DNA of 64,000 nt. Source: Bradyrhizobium septentrionale (GTDB taxonomy: Bacteria; Pseudomonadota; Alphaproteobacteria; Rhizobiales; Xanthobacteraceae). Below the pieces are notes generated by a model that had not been told where the DNA came from, made no database searches, and saw nothing but the letters and a program-made list of their open reading frames with translations. Below are positions 26,093-35,250 of the stretch, one piece after another; position 1 is the first letter of the stretch, and every line of letters starts with the position of its first letter. The stretch is taken from assembly GCF_011516645.4 (NCBI RefSeq), contig NZ_CP088285.1:8946501-9010500 (forward strand), written 5' to 3'. The translations under genes were made by a program, and so were the position numbers.

Positions 26093-26773
26093 TTACCGGT
26101 TCGGTCCTCGCACCAGGGACAGGAAGCGCTGCTGCTCCGCCGGATTGTCGCGGAACATGCCGGTGAAGCGGCTGGTGAAGGTCGATGCGCCATGCTTGGC
26201 GACGCCGCGCACCGACATGCAGGTATGCTCCGCCTCGATCAGCACCGCAACGCCGCGCGGCTTCAGGACCTCGTCGATCGCAGCCGCGACCTGGGCGGTG
26301 AGATGCTCCTGGGTCTGCAGGCGGCGGGCGAAGATGTCAGTCAGCCGCGCCAACTTGGAGAGGCCCACGACGCGCTCCACCGGCGTATAGGCGATATGCG
26401 CCTTGCCGTAGAACGGCATCATGTGATGCTCGCACTGCGAGGTGAATTCGATGTCGCGGACGAGGACGAAATCGTCGTAGCCCGCGGTCTCACCGAAGGT
26501 GCGGTTCAGCACTTCCGCCGGGCACTGATGATAGCCCTGATAGAGCTCGTCATAGGCCTCGACGACGCGGCGCGGCGTGTCGAGCAGACCCTCGCGGCCG
26601 GTATTCTCGCCGATATAGGCAAGCAGCGTCTTTACGGCATCCTCGGCTTCCGCCCGCGACGGGCGTGGCTGGTCGGCACGAACGGCCGCCGCCATGAATT
26701 CTGCGGGGTCGAGCTCGCTGGCTTTGGCGTCGGTCGGCTTGTTGGGGCGGATCGATTTGATCAAGGCGTCCAT
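26093..26773 (-). CDS. folE: GTP cyclohydrolase I
   Basis: 226-aa enzyme that makes dihydroneopterin triphosphate, the first step to folate and related pterins. The zinc site is in [20 protein letters not shown], and the later Cys is in [12 protein letters not shown]. The core GTP-binding signature [17 protein letters not shown] is complete. The N-terminal ~40 residues are a variable extension. It is divergent from the Fe-S scaffold gene, with a 241-bp gap. Confidence 0.95.
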   Translation of the reverse strand: MDALIKSIRPNKPTDAKASELDPAEFMAAAVRADQPRPSRAEAEDAVKTLLAYIGENTGREGLLDTPRRVVEAYDELYQGYHQCPAEVLNRTFGETAGYDDFVLVRDIEFTSQCEHHMMPFYGKAHIAYTPVERVVGLSKLARLTDIFARRLQTQEHLTAQVAAAIDEVLKPRGVAVLIEAEHTCMSVRGVAKHGASTFTSRFTGMFRDNPAEQQRFLSLVRGPNR

Positions 26774-26941
26774 GTCTTCTCCGTTCGACCGGCCCTGGCA
26801 TTTGCCCTCGGGGCCGGATGTGTCACCGGGCAGACGGGGCGGATCGTCGAGCCGCCGGGCGCCTGAGTCCCATTGTTATAGCACCGCCGCGGCGCAGCTG
26901 TGCCGCGGTCGCTGCATCGCCGGGCTATGTTTCCGGCGCTG

Positions 26942-26960
26942 CCGTCCATATATAGGACGG
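26942..26960. promoter_or_regulatory. Palindrome upstream of the Fe-S scaffold gene
   Basis: CCGTCCATATATAGGACGG is a 19-bp perfect palindrome, 55-73 bp before the scaffold start. The TATATA core could overlap a -10 element, so this may be an operator. I cannot assign the regulator. Confidence 0.4.
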
Positions 26961-27014
26961 TGAAACCCAGCCGCCAAGAGCGCCCGGCGCCGCCGGAACC
27001 AGGCATCTGTCCCC

Positions 27015-27461
27015 ATGCTGAACGACATTTACAACAAGCGGATCATCGAGTTGGCCGGCAATATTCCGCGCCTCGGACGGCTGGCCGAGCCGGACGCCAG
27101 TGCCACCGCCCACTCCAAATTGTGCGGTTCGACCGTCAAGGTCGACCTCAAGATGGACGGCCCGGTGGTGACGGACTTCGCCCATGACGTGAAGGCCTGC
27201 GCGCTCGGCCAAGCCTCCTCCTCGATCATGGCGAGCCACGTGGTGGGGTCGACCGCGGACGAGCTGCGCGAATTGCGCGAGACCGTCCGCAAGATGCTGA
27301 AGGAAAATGGCCAGCCCCCGCAGGGCGGCAAATGGGCCGACATCGCGCTGCTTGAGCCGGTGCGCGATTACAAGGCCCGCCACGCCTCGACGCTGCTGAC
27401 CTTCGATGCCGTGGTCGATGCGATCGGCCAGATCGAGGCCAAGGCAAAACAGCCGGCGTAA
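27015..27461 (+). CDS. Iron-sulfur cluster assembly scaffold protein (IscU/NifU-like)
   Basis: 148-aa cytoplasmic protein of the NifU N-terminal/SufU-type family. MLNDIYNKRIIELAGNIPRLGRL opens the domain. Two conserved-looking cysteines are C37 (KLCGSTVKVDL) and C62 (DVKACALGQASSSI), the latter in the family's CALGxASSSI pattern. A third canonical Cys is not evident, so this may be a divergent alphaproteobacterial form rather than a full IscU. It is monocistronic in view, convergent with the next gene. Confidence 0.82.
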   Translation: MLNDIYNKRIIELAGNIPRLGRLAEPDASATAHSKLCGSTVKVDLKMDGPVVTDFAHDVKACALGQASSSIMASHVVGSTADELRELRETVRKMLKENGQPPQGGKWADIALLEPVRDYKARHASTLLTFDAVVDAIGQIEAKAKQPA

Positions 27462-27482
27462 CCCCTACTGCCAGCCTAAACC

Positions 27483-28400
27483 TTACTGCGACGGCTGGAC
27501 CGGCGCCGGCGCTGCGGTACCGCCGGTCGGCACCACGGCCTCGGCGGTCTTGGTCGCCTTCGCGACCTGCGGCTGCGCCTCACCTTCCATGGCGCTGCTC
27601 ACGAAGCGATCGCCGTGCTTCGGCTTCGCTTCGGCGACAGGGATCGCACTGTCCTGCCGCGGCAGCACGTCGGCGACCGCATCCGTGGTGACGAGATTGG
27701 TCAGCCGCAATTCGGCCGCCGACAATTCATGCAGGTCTTCCCACGGCGGCACGCTGAGCGCGAGCGACAGCAGCTCACCGGCGCCGCCCATATCGAAGGT
27801 GTACTTGGCAAGGCGGCCGATATCGCGCTCGACGATCATCAGGTCCTGGGCGGTGTAGCTCGCGGCCTTGGCATCGTCGGCGCGGTCACCCATCCAGATC
27901 TGATGCACGCGGACATGGGCGGCCGGCGGAACGTAACGCGTCTTGCCCGACAACAGCAGGAACGCGCACATCGACTCGCAATAGGCATCCGGCAGCACGC
28001 TCGCGCGGTCACCCGCCGCCGCCTGATCGACGACGCTGGTGCCGACCGTGGTGAGCGCGCCGAGACCGCGGAAGCGGCGGCCGAGCGCGATCGCGTCGTT
28101 GACCGAGCCGCCGCTGGAGTCGAGCACGATGGTTGCGCCGCTGAGCTGGCGCCCGCGCGCAAACTCGTCGAAATCCTTGGGGCTGTCGGCCGTGATGATG
28201 CCGACCGCCGACACCCAGCCCCGGCAATTCGGCTGGCACGCGATCCAGCTGAACTTCATCGGCAGCTTGCGTTCTTCGAGGGTCGAGCCAGCCTGCGCCG
28301 ATTGACCCGGCGTCGTCACGGAACCGGTAGCTGCGAAGCAAAGGGCAACGGCGCCGATAAGCGCCCGACTGCGCGACGAAAGCGAGTTCACGAGCCTCAA
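27483..28400 (-). CDS. Periplasmic ClpP/crotonase-fold protein
   Basis: 305-aa exported protein. The chosen TTG start at 28400 has AAGGA at good spacing; a TTG at 28418 and a GTG at 28391 are alternatives. A signal peptide covers the first ~35 residues (ALIGAVALCFAATGSV to SAQA). The core resembles ClpP-fold periplasmic proteins (COG3904-like): ATIVLDSSGGSVNDAIALGRRFRGLG for the oxyanion region, then YCESMCAFLLLSGKTRYVPPAAHVRVHQIW, with a Ser in CESMCAFL where ClpP places its nucleophile and a following His. The C-terminus is Ala/Pro-rich. Protease activity is not proven. A second family member lies at 30585. Confidence 0.72.
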   Translation of the reverse strand: MRLVNSLSSRSRALIGAVALCFAATGSVTTPGQSAQAGSTLEERKLPMKFSWIACQPNCRGWVSAVGIITADSPKDFDEFARGRQLSGATIVLDSSGGSVNDAIALGRRFRGLGALTTVGTSVVDQAAAGDRASVLPDAYCESMCAFLLLSGKTRYVPPAAHVRVHQIWMGDRADDAKAASYTAQDLMIVERDIGRLAKYTFDMGGAGELLSLALSVPPWEDLHELSAAELRLTNLVTTDAVADVLPRQDSAIPVAEAKPKHGDRFVSSAMEGEAQPQVAKATKTAEAVVPTGGTAAPAPVQPSQ

Positions 28401-28641
28401 TTTGGTTCCTTCCCCCAAGCCCCTGGTGACGCGAGCGGCGGCAATGGCCCCATGGCAATGCGCCGCGATTCTGTCATCGGCGCGTTATGAGAACGGTAGC
28501 GTTGCTGACCCGGACCGTCCATAGAGCCCTTTGTTGCGGCGCGACCCGCGCTGTGCGATAATTGCGAACTGTGGCGTAAATATCTGCAACAGAACAGTTC
28601 CTTGGCTTGGAACCCCCGCAAGACTACGTACATACTTGCGT

Positions 28642-28995
28642 ATGCCGCCGACAGATCATTCAACGTCACACCATCCGCAATGCATGGACTGTGCCACCTC
28701 CATGCGCCGCCTGCCGCGCAATTTCGGACGCGCCTTGATCTGGATCTACCGGCACACGCTGTCGCCGCTGGTCGGCTACAACTGCCGGCATCTGCCGACC
28801 TGTTCGGTCTATGGCGATGAGGCGATCGAACGCTTCGGCTTGTGGGGTGGCGGGTGGATGACGCTGGCAAGACTGCTGCGCTGCCAGCCCTGGGGCACCT
28901 CCGGGATCGATAACGTCCCGCAGACGAGGCCTCCTGGGGCACACTGGTATCTGCCATGGCGCTATGGCCGCTGGCGCGGCGTCAACGAGGGTTGA
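28642..28995 (+). CDS. yidD: Membrane protein insertion efficiency factor
   Basis: 117-aa YidD family protein. The core FGRALIWIYRHTLSPLVGYNCRHLPTCSVYGDEAIERFGLWGGGWMTLARLLRCQPWG is complete, with the usual CRxxPTCSxY pattern and the RCQPW end. YidD assists YidC-dependent insertion at the inner membrane, attached through an amphipathic helix. The start is uncertain: 28642 gives a short extra N-terminus, 28684 would begin MDCATSMRRLP. Confidence 0.88.
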   Translation: MPPTDHSTSHHPQCMDCATSMRRLPRNFGRALIWIYRHTLSPLVGYNCRHLPTCSVYGDEAIERFGLWGGGWMTLARLLRCQPWGTSGIDNVPQTRPPGAHWYLPWRYGRWRGVNEG

Positions 28996-29121
28996 CGCCG
29001 GCGTCAACGAGAATTGAGGAGTTGCTGCGGCGCTCCTAAACCCAGCACGCATGGCTGTTCCGGCGGAACTATGGCGATACTTGGTGCATTGCTTCATTGC
29101 CCCCCTGGGGAGGAAACAACA

Positions 29122-29289
29122 ATGCGCTGGAAAATCAGCGACAACGGTCACGATCCCAGGCAGATCGATTTGCTGGCCGTGCTTGCCCTGCTGGTCATGA
29201 TCGTCGCCGCCTACGGCTACTTCACCCACAATCCGAACAAGCCGAGCGCGACGGCGTTCATCGTGCCCAGCCAAAGCGTGAAGTGGTGA
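29122..29289 (+). CDS. Small single-pass membrane protein
   Basis: 55-aa protein behind GGGGAGGAAAC, an excellent ribosome-binding site. After a charged start (MRWKISDNGHDPRQ), one hydrophobic helix spans about residues 16-33 (LLAVLALLVMIVAAYGYF), followed by THNPNKPSATAFIVPSQSVKW. No known family comes to mind. A longer in-frame ORF begins at 29014, but the binding site supports 29122. Confidence 0.6.
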   Translation: MRWKISDNGHDPRQIDLLAVLALLVMIVAAYGYFTHNPNKPSATAFIVPSQSVKW

Positions 29290-29329
29290 TGCGCCGGCTC
29301 GGCCGAAGACATGCGTCGAAACAGCAAGC

Positions 29330-30493
29330 TCACTCGGCAGCAGCAGCGCGCGCGGCCGACCGCGGCCGCGTGATGAGCACAACGACAAGGGCCGCCGCGA
29401 CGAACGCCGTGGCCACATAGCCCGCGCTATGCAGCCATTCGCGCGCGAACAGCAATCCGCCGATCGCGGAGCCGATGGCTTGGCCGATATACAGCACCGA
29501 GGTATTGAGCGAGACCGACGCCGCGGCGAGCGCCGGCGCCGCACCGACCAGGCGCACCTGCTGCATCGAATTGGTCGATGCGAAGCCGAGGCCCCACACC
29601 GCAACCGAGGCCGCCATCAATACATAGGCGCCGGCGCTCAGCGCCCAGCCGGACACGCCGGTGAGCAGCAGTGCGGTGAACAGCACCGAGGTCTTCCAGG
29701 CGCCCCAGGAATCCACGATCCGGGTTGCGATCGCGATGCCGACGAAGCCGAAGATGCCGTAGAGCGCGAACACGATGCCGACGGCGTCCGCGTTGGCGCC
29801 GGTCAGCTTGGCGAGCAGCGGCCCCATGAAGGTGAACACCACGAACTGGCCGGACATCTGCAGCGTCGTGATCGACAGCAGCAGGACGACGGTCGGGTTG
29901 CGGGCGAGATCGGCCCAGGTTCTCAGGTCGACCGGCGCGCCGTGCAATCCGCCGGATAGCCGCCACCACAGCAGCAGGCAGCTTGCGAGCCCGGTCAGCG
30001 CGATCGCGCCGTAGGTCGCGCGAAAGCCGTAACGGCTTGCGATGAAGGTGATCAACGGCAGCCCGATCGCAGCCGCAAGCGACCAGCCGAGGAAGATATA
30101 GGCGATCGTGCTGCCGCGCTTCTCCACCGGCACGATCAGCGCCGCGGTGCCGGCCGCCTGCGGCGTATAGAGGACGCCGACCGCGAGCATCACCATGCGG
30201 ATGATCAGGAGACTGTTGTAATCCGGCGCGAAGGCGGATGCCGCATTGGTCAGCGTCAGCACCAGAAGCGTCGCCGTCAGCAGCGCGCGCCGTTCGATCC
30301 GGCTGGTCAGCCACGCCGTCACCGGCGATCCCACGCACAGCACGATCGCGCCGAAGGTGATCAACAGACCCGCGGTGTGGATCGTGACGCCGAGCCCGTC
30401 GGACAACTCCGCCAGCATGCCGGCCGGCGCCAGCACCGAGCAGCCGGTGACGATATTGCCGAGCATCAATGCAGTCGGAGCAAAGCGTTTCAC
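29330..30493 (-). CDS. Major facilitator superfamily transporter
   Basis: 387-aa, 12-helix carrier of the DHA1/AraJ-like type. The GTG start at 30493 gives MKRFAPTALMLGNIVTGCSVLAPAGMLAELSDGLGV. ITFGAIVLCVGSPVTAWLTSRIERRALLTATL holds the loop 2-3 motif (variant of GxxxDRxGRR). Helices are Ala/Gly/Leu-rich throughout. The substrate cannot be told; relatives include sugar or drug exporters. The neighbouring genes do not help. Confidence 0.85.
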   Translation of the reverse strand: MKRFAPTALMLGNIVTGCSVLAPAGMLAELSDGLGVTIHTAGLLITFGAIVLCVGSPVTAWLTSRIERRALLTATLLVLTLTNAASAFAPDYNSLLIIRMVMLAVGVLYTPQAAGTAALIVPVEKRGSTIAYIFLGWSLAAAIGLPLITFIASRYGFRATYGAIALTGLASCLLLWWRLSGGLHGAPVDLRTWADLARNPTVVLLLSITTLQMSGQFVVFTFMGPLLAKLTGANADAVGIVFALYGIFGFVGIAIATRIVDSWGAWKTSVLFTALLLTGVSGWALSAGAYVLMAASVAVWGLGFASTNSMQQVRLVGAAPALAAASVSLNTSVLYIGQAIGSAIGGLLFAREWLHSAGYVATAFVAAALVVVLITRPRSAARAAAAE

Positions 30494-30584
30494 GCCGCGT
30501 TGATAGCAGACCCGAAATTCAATGCAACTGCATCTAAATGCATGGCACCTGATCGAGGCGCGCGCCTTGCACTCCCCCTTGCTC

Positions 30585-31874
30585 TCACGGCGACGGCGAT
30601 GCCGCCGGCGCGGCGTTGACGCTCGGCGACACAACGGCCGGGAACGCGCTCGCAGGCTTCGGGCCGGCAGTTGCCGCCGGGCACGACGCCAACAGCTGCG
30701 TCCATCCCTGCTCCAGCCCGGTGGTGTCGATGTCGAATGTCACCAAGCCGGGCTTGGGGTCAGACTTGGGATCGGATTTGGCATCGGATGACGGTGTACT
30801 CTCGCCGACCTGCAGATGCGGCGCCGCCAGCATCGCCTTGACGGTGTCCGAGCTCACCGCGTCGCTCCAGACCTCGTATTTGCCGAACCGCGCCGGCAAT
30901 CTGCCGAATGCGACCGTCTTGTCGGCGCCGGCCATCATCACCACGGTGCTCTTGCCGGCGGCGCCCTCGTCGAACTCGCGTACGAACATCAGCCGCCCGC
31001 GGTCCTTGTTCTCGCACAGCAGGCGCCACTCCATCATGCGGAACGCGCTGCCGTCGCCCTTCTTCTGCTGGGCGATCTTGCGGACATAGGGCCGTGTTTC
31101 CTTCTCCACCGCCCACAGGGTTTCCGGCAACGGCCGCGTATCGATGCCAAATCGATAGAGCTCCGGGCGCGTCAGCACGTGCAGGTTCTCGTATTTCACG
31201 GTCCGGATCAGCTCGCTGAGCTCGTGGCTGATCCCCATCGCGGCGAGGAATGCGTTGCGGTCGCGATCGGCGCTCACCATCTCGCGCCGCCTGAAGTCCG
31301 CAACGACCTGCGGCGGCGGATGCCCGTGAACCACGAACATCAGCTTGGAGTTATGCACCGCGACCACCGAATCGGGTGCCACTTCGCGGCTGGTCGCGCC
31401 CAGGAACAGATAGGCGCAGGCCGAAACGCACATCGCATTGCGCGTGGCGAGTTCGGCCTCGACTTCCCCGTTCGCACCCTTGATCTTCAGGCAGGCGGCA
31501 TCGACCTGCGTACCGGAGGAACATGCCGGCACGCTGGTGCGGCCGACCCGGGCAACCGCCTTGCGCGCGCGCAGCAGCCGCGCGATCGCGTAGGACTGCT
31601 CGACGTTGCCGCCCGGCGAATGAAGGTAGATCGGAAGCTGGGTATCCTTGACGCCGGCAAGGAAGCGGCGGATCCGCGCCGCGGCGTCCCGATCGATCTC
31701 GCCTTCGATGGCGATCCAGCGATCGCAGCCGGCGCCGCAGGCGTTAGCCGGTCCCCTGGCAAGATAGATCGTCAGCCGCTTCGCAAATCCGGCCTTTTCG
31801 ACCGGTGTATCTTCCGCCCGCAAGGCGGCGGGGATCAGAAGCAACGCCACGAAAAACAGGAGACGGGAAAACAT
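30585..31874 (-). CDS. Periplasmic ClpP/crotonase-fold protein, second family member
   Basis: 429-aa exported protein. The ATG at 31874 follows AAGG and gives a clean signal peptide (MFSRLLFFVALLLIPAALRA). Core motifs parallel the protein at 27483: LPIYLHSPGGNVEQSYAIARLLRAR for the oxyanion region and NAMCVSACAYLFLGATSREVAPDSVVAVHNS around the nucleophile position (Ser in CVSACAYLFL), with a nearby His. Extra cysteines (CGAGCDRW, CSSGTQVDAAC) suggest disulfides. A C-terminal ~170-residue region has no recognised domain and ends in Pro/Ala/Ser repeats. Enzyme activity is unproven. Confidence 0.7.
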   Translation of the reverse strand: MFSRLLFFVALLLIPAALRAEDTPVEKAGFAKRLTIYLARGPANACGAGCDRWIAIEGEIDRDAAARIRRFLAGVKDTQLPIYLHSPGGNVEQSYAIARLLRARKAVARVGRTSVPACSSGTQVDAACLKIKGANGEVEAELATRNAMCVSACAYLFLGATSREVAPDSVVAVHNSKLMFVVHGHPPPQVVADFRRREMVSADRDRNAFLAAMGISHELSELIRTVKYENLHVLTRPELYRFGIDTRPLPETLWAVEKETRPYVRKIAQQKKGDGSAFRMMEWRLLCENKDRGRLMFVREFDEGAAGKSTVVMMAGADKTVAFGRLPARFGKYEVWSDAVSSDTVKAMLAAPHLQVGESTPSSDAKSDPKSDPKPGLVTFDIDTTGLEQGWTQLLASCPAATAGPKPASAFPAVVSPSVNAAPAASPSP

Positions 31875-32103
31875 GAACCTTGCAGATCGCGCGATAGCGG
31901 AAAACGGGCTTTCGACGTTAGACGATGATGGCCGCGGTCGCAATGTTGGGCGGAATCCTGCGCAGGCAAGCTTCCCTCGATTCGGTGCGGCCGCAGGCCC
32001 ATTTTCTTGATATTGCCGGATTGCAGGCGCCAAATCCCCTGCTATACCGCTGCTTTCCCGCTTACCTGCGCTCGTTCGCAGGAGTGAGCTCCAGGAGCCT
32101 TCG

Positions 32104-34149
32104 ATGACTGACACGCCCAAATCCGAATCCGGATTCCAGTACAGCCTCTCCAACCTCAAGCCAGCAGAACCCTTGCACAAGATCGCCCTCACCTTTCCAG
32201 ACGGGGCGACCCGCGAATTCGCCAGAGGCACCACCGGCCTCGACATCGCCAGGGGCATCTCGCCCTCGCTCGCCAAGCGCACCGTCGCGATGGCGCTCGA
32301 CGGCACGCTTGCCGATCTCAACGATCCGATCGAAACCGACGCCAGGATCGAACTGGTCAACCGCGACGACCCGCGGGCGCTGGAACTGATCCGGCACGAT
32401 GCCGCGCATGTGCTTGCCGAAGCCGTGCAGTCGCTATGGCCGGGCACCCAGGTCACGATCGGCCCGGTGATCGAGAACGGCTTCTACTACGACTTCTTCC
32501 GCAATGAGCCGTTCACGCCGGAAGATTTTGCCGCGATCGAGAAGCGGATGCGCGAGATCATCGCGCGCGACAAGCCGTTCACCAAGGAAGTCTGGGATCG
32601 CGAGAAGACCAAGCAGGTGTTCCGCGACAAGGGCGAAGCCTTCAAGGTCGAGCTGGTCGACGCCATTCCCGGCAGCGAGCCGATCAAGATCTATTTCCAG
32701 GGCGACTGGTTCGATCTCTGCCGCGGCCCGCACATGACCTCGACCGGCAAGATCGGTAACGCCTTCAAGCTGATGAAGGTGGCCGGCGCCTATTGGCGCG
32801 GCGATTCAAACAATCCGATGCTGACCCGGATCTACGGCACGGCCTTCGCCAAGCAGGAAGACCTCGACGCTTACCTCAAGCAGATCGAGGAAGCCGAGAA
32901 ACGCGACCACCGCAAGCTCGGCCGCGAGCTCGACCTGTTCCACTTCCAGGAGGAAGGCCCTGGCGTGGTGTTCTGGCACCCGAAGGGCTGGACCATCTTC
33001 CAGCAGCTGATCGCCTATATGCGGCGCCGGCTGCTCGGCGACTACAACGAGGTCAACGCCCCGCAGATCCTCGACAAGGCGCTGTGGGAAACGTCGGGCC
33101 ACTGGGACTGGTACCGAGAGAACATGTTCGCGGCGCAATCCGCCGGCGACGAGGCCGAGGACAAGCGCTGGTTCGCGCTGAAGCCGATGAACTGCCCGGG
33201 CCATGTGCAGATCTTCAAGCACGGGCTGAAGAGCTACCGCGATTTGCCGCTGCGGCTCGCCGAATTCGGCGTGGTGCATCGCTACGAGCCGTCGGGCGCG
33301 ATGCACGGCCTGATGCGGGTGCGCGGCTTCACCCAGGACGACGCCCATGTGTTCTGCACCGAGCAGCAGCTCGCCGACGAATGCCTCAAGATCAACGACC
33401 TGATCCTGTCGACCTATGCCGATTTCGGCTTCGACGGCGAGCTTACGGTCAAGCTCTCGACCCGGCCGGAGAAGCGGGTCGGCACCGACGAGATGTGGGA
33501 TCACGCCGAGCGTGTGATGGCGACCGTGCTGTCGGAGATCAAGGCCAAGGGCAGCAACCGGATCCGGACCGAGATCAATCCGGGCGAAGGCGCGTTCTAT
33601 GGGCCGAAGTTCGAATATGTGCTGCGCGACGCCATCGGCCGCGACTGGCAGTGCGGCACGACCCAGGTCGATTTCAACCTGCCGGAGCGGTTCGGCGCGT
33701 TCTACATCGACCACGACGGCTCGAAGAAGGCGCCGGTGATGGTGCACCGCGCGATCTGCGGTTCGATGGAGCGCTTCATCGGCATCCTGATCGAGCACTA
33801 CGCCGGCAACTTCCCGCTCTGGCTGGCGCCGACGCAGCTCGTGGTCACGACCATCACTTCCGAGGGCGACGAATACGCCAGGGTGGTGGCGGCGGCAGCG
33901 CGCCGCGCTGGCCTCCGGGTCGAGATCGACCTGCGCAACGAGAAGATCAACTACAAGGTCCGCGAGCATTCGCTGGCCAAGATCCCGGCCCTGCTCGTGG
34001 TCGGCAAGAAGGAAGCCGAGACGCATTCGGTCTCGGTCCGCCGGCTCGGCAGCGAGCGCCAGACCGTGATGCCGACCGACGAGGCGATCGCCGCGCTGGT
34101 CGACGAAGCGACGCCGCCGGACGTGAAACGGGCGCGATCCGTCGCCTGA
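32104..34149 (+). CDS. thrS: Threonine-tRNA ligase
   Basis: 681-aa class II synthetase. The TGS domain is at about residues 25-85, the editing domain with [11 protein letters not shown] follows, and the catalytic core has motif 2 ([31 protein letters not shown]) and motif 3 ([26 protein letters not shown]). The zinc-binding Cys is in [12 protein letters not shown]. The C-terminal anticodon-binding domain is complete. The 229-bp leader before it shows no attenuator I could establish. Full-length and intact. Confidence 0.97.
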   Translation: MTDTPKSESGFQYSLSNLKPAEPLHKIALTFPDGATREFARGTTGLDIARGISPSLAKRTVAMALDGTLADLNDPIETDARIELVNRDDPRALELIRHDAAHVLAEAVQSLWPGTQVTIGPVIENGFYYDFFRNEPFTPEDFAAIEKRMREIIARDKPFTKEVWDREKTKQVFRDKGEAFKVELVDAIPGSEPIKIYFQGDWFDLCRGPHMTSTGKIGNAFKLMKVAGAYWRGDSNNPMLTRIYGTAFAKQEDLDAYLKQIEEAEKRDHRKLGRELDLFHFQEEGPGVVFWHPKGWTIFQQLIAYMRRRLLGDYNEVNAPQILDKALWETSGHWDWYRENMFAAQSAGDEAEDKRWFALKPMNCPGHVQIFKHGLKSYRDLPLRLAEFGVVHRYEPSGAMHGLMRVRGFTQDDAHVFCTEQQLADECLKINDLILSTYADFGFDGELTVKLSTRPEKRVGTDEMWDHAERVMATVLSEIKAKGSNRIRTEINPGEGAFYGPKFEYVLRDAIGRDWQCGTTQVDFNLPERFGAFYIDHDGSKKAPVMVHRAICGSMERFIGILIEHYAGNFPLWLAPTQLVVTTITSEGDEYARVVAAAARRAGLRVEIDLRNEKINYKVREHSLAKIPALLVVGKKEAETHSVSVRRLGSERQTVMPTDEAIAALVDEATPPDVKRARSVA

Positions 34150-34232
34150 TCTTCACAATCGGTCTAAACTGGCTTTCGTCTGACAGCTCGGGTCCCCATC
34201 TTGGGGGCACGACTCCCCTGAAGGACATTTCC

Positions 34233-34796
34233 GTGCCCGATGCCATTGAACTCCTGAAGACCCGCCGCTCGATGAAACCGCGCGAGATGACCGGGCCCGG
34301 CCCGTCCGCGGCCGAGCTCGAGACCATTTTGACGATCGGCGCGCGCGTTCCCGATCATGGCAAGCTTGCGCCGTGGCGCTTCATCGTGTTCGAGGGCGAC
34401 GCCCGCTCGCGCGCCGGCGACGTGATCGCAAAGGTGTTCGCCCGGAAGAATCCCGGTGCGCCGGCCGCCGACATCGAGGTCGAGAAGAAGCGGCTGACCG
34501 ATGCACCGCTGGTGATCGGCGTGGTCTCCTTTACCAAGCCACATCCGAAGGTGCCGCCATGGGAGCAGGAATTGTCGGCGGGCGCGAGCGCAATGAACAT
34601 CGTGACTGCGGCGACCGCGCTCGGCTACGGCGCCTGCTGGCTGACCGGCTGGTTTGCCTTCGACCGCGACGTGCTCGACGGTCTCGGCCTGAAGCCGGAC
34701 GAGAAGCTCGTTGGCCTGATTCACATCGGCACGCCGACCAAGCCGAGCGAGGATCGCCCGCGCCCGGCGCTGTCGGATATCGTGACGCGGTTCTAG
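34233..34796 (+). CDS. Nitroreductase family protein
   Basis: 187-aa FMN-dependent oxidoreductase. A GTG start with AAGGAC 8 bp upstream gives MPDAIELLKTRRSMKPREMTGPGP, the usual family N-terminus. The FMN phosphate site is RRSMKP, and VPDHGKLAPWRFIVFEGDAR and ALGYGACWLTGWFAF match the small nitroreductases (YdjA-like). It lies 83 bp after thrS and may be co-transcribed with it. Physiological substrate unknown. The much longer frame that runs back through thrS is a shadow. Confidence 0.88.
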   Translation: MPDAIELLKTRRSMKPREMTGPGPSAAELETILTIGARVPDHGKLAPWRFIVFEGDARSRAGDVIAKVFARKNPGAPAADIEVEKKRLTDAPLVIGVVSFTKPHPKVPPWEQELSAGASAMNIVTAATALGYGACWLTGWFAFDRDVLDGLGLKPDEKLVGLIHIGTPTKPSEDRPRPALSDIVTRF

Positions 34797-35131
34797 GGTG
34801 TGCGCTCATGAACGTCAGCTTCCGGGAGTAGAGCGGACGTCGCCCAGGATGGCCATAGACGGCTTATGACGCAAAGCGGACATCGAAGCCAATGAGCCTT
34901 CTGGTTGGCGCGAGAGAACACCACCTGGAAGCTGGTACTTCCCGGCGTATATGGGTCCGGGGTACCGAGCTTGATCGGAGAGTCCTTTTTGAGCTCGCCT
35001 CCAACTCACCAATGATCTTGATTGCCGGATCGGCGTCCCAAGAGTGACAGGCCGCCATATCCCGCCCCTCGTTCCGGTCAGTGAGTAGCCTTCGTGCCGT
35101 CCTGGGCTGGGAATGTCTGCCCCGACATGGC
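34797..35131. other. Intergenic stretch without a convincing gene
   Basis: Between the nitroreductase and the sulfatase promoter. Short minus-strand frames exist but look like decayed repeat sequence, with SMSALRHKPSMAILGD resembling fragments I have seen repeatedly between rhizobial genes. No transposase or RNA gene could be supported. Confidence 0.4.
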
Positions 35132-35145
35132 TTGATCTAAATCAA
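35132..35145. promoter_or_regulatory. FixK/FNR-type box upstream of the sulfatase gene
   Basis: TTGATCTAAATCAA is a perfect TTGAT-N4-ATCAA palindrome, centred about 112 bp before the sulfatase ATG. The same spacing class as the ccoN box suggests activation under low oxygen. Binding is inferred from the consensus. Confidence 0.7.
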
Positions 35146-35250
35146 CCCGGAACTGCGCCATTCCGTTCCTGTACTCCTCAGCGCCCCTCAAAGGAGGCGC
35201 CTCAACAAGTCATGTCGGCTGTGGGCGCATGACAGGGAGAGGATTGGGTC

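Noticed and set aside
32793..34796. A 667-aa frame covering the nitroreductase
   Set aside because: Only its last 187 residues (from 34233) are the nitroreductase. The rest is an Arg-rich shadow of thrS.
34815..35058. Short minus-strand protein-coding genes
   Set aside because: No ribosome-binding site, poor composition, and resemblance to decayed repeat sequence.
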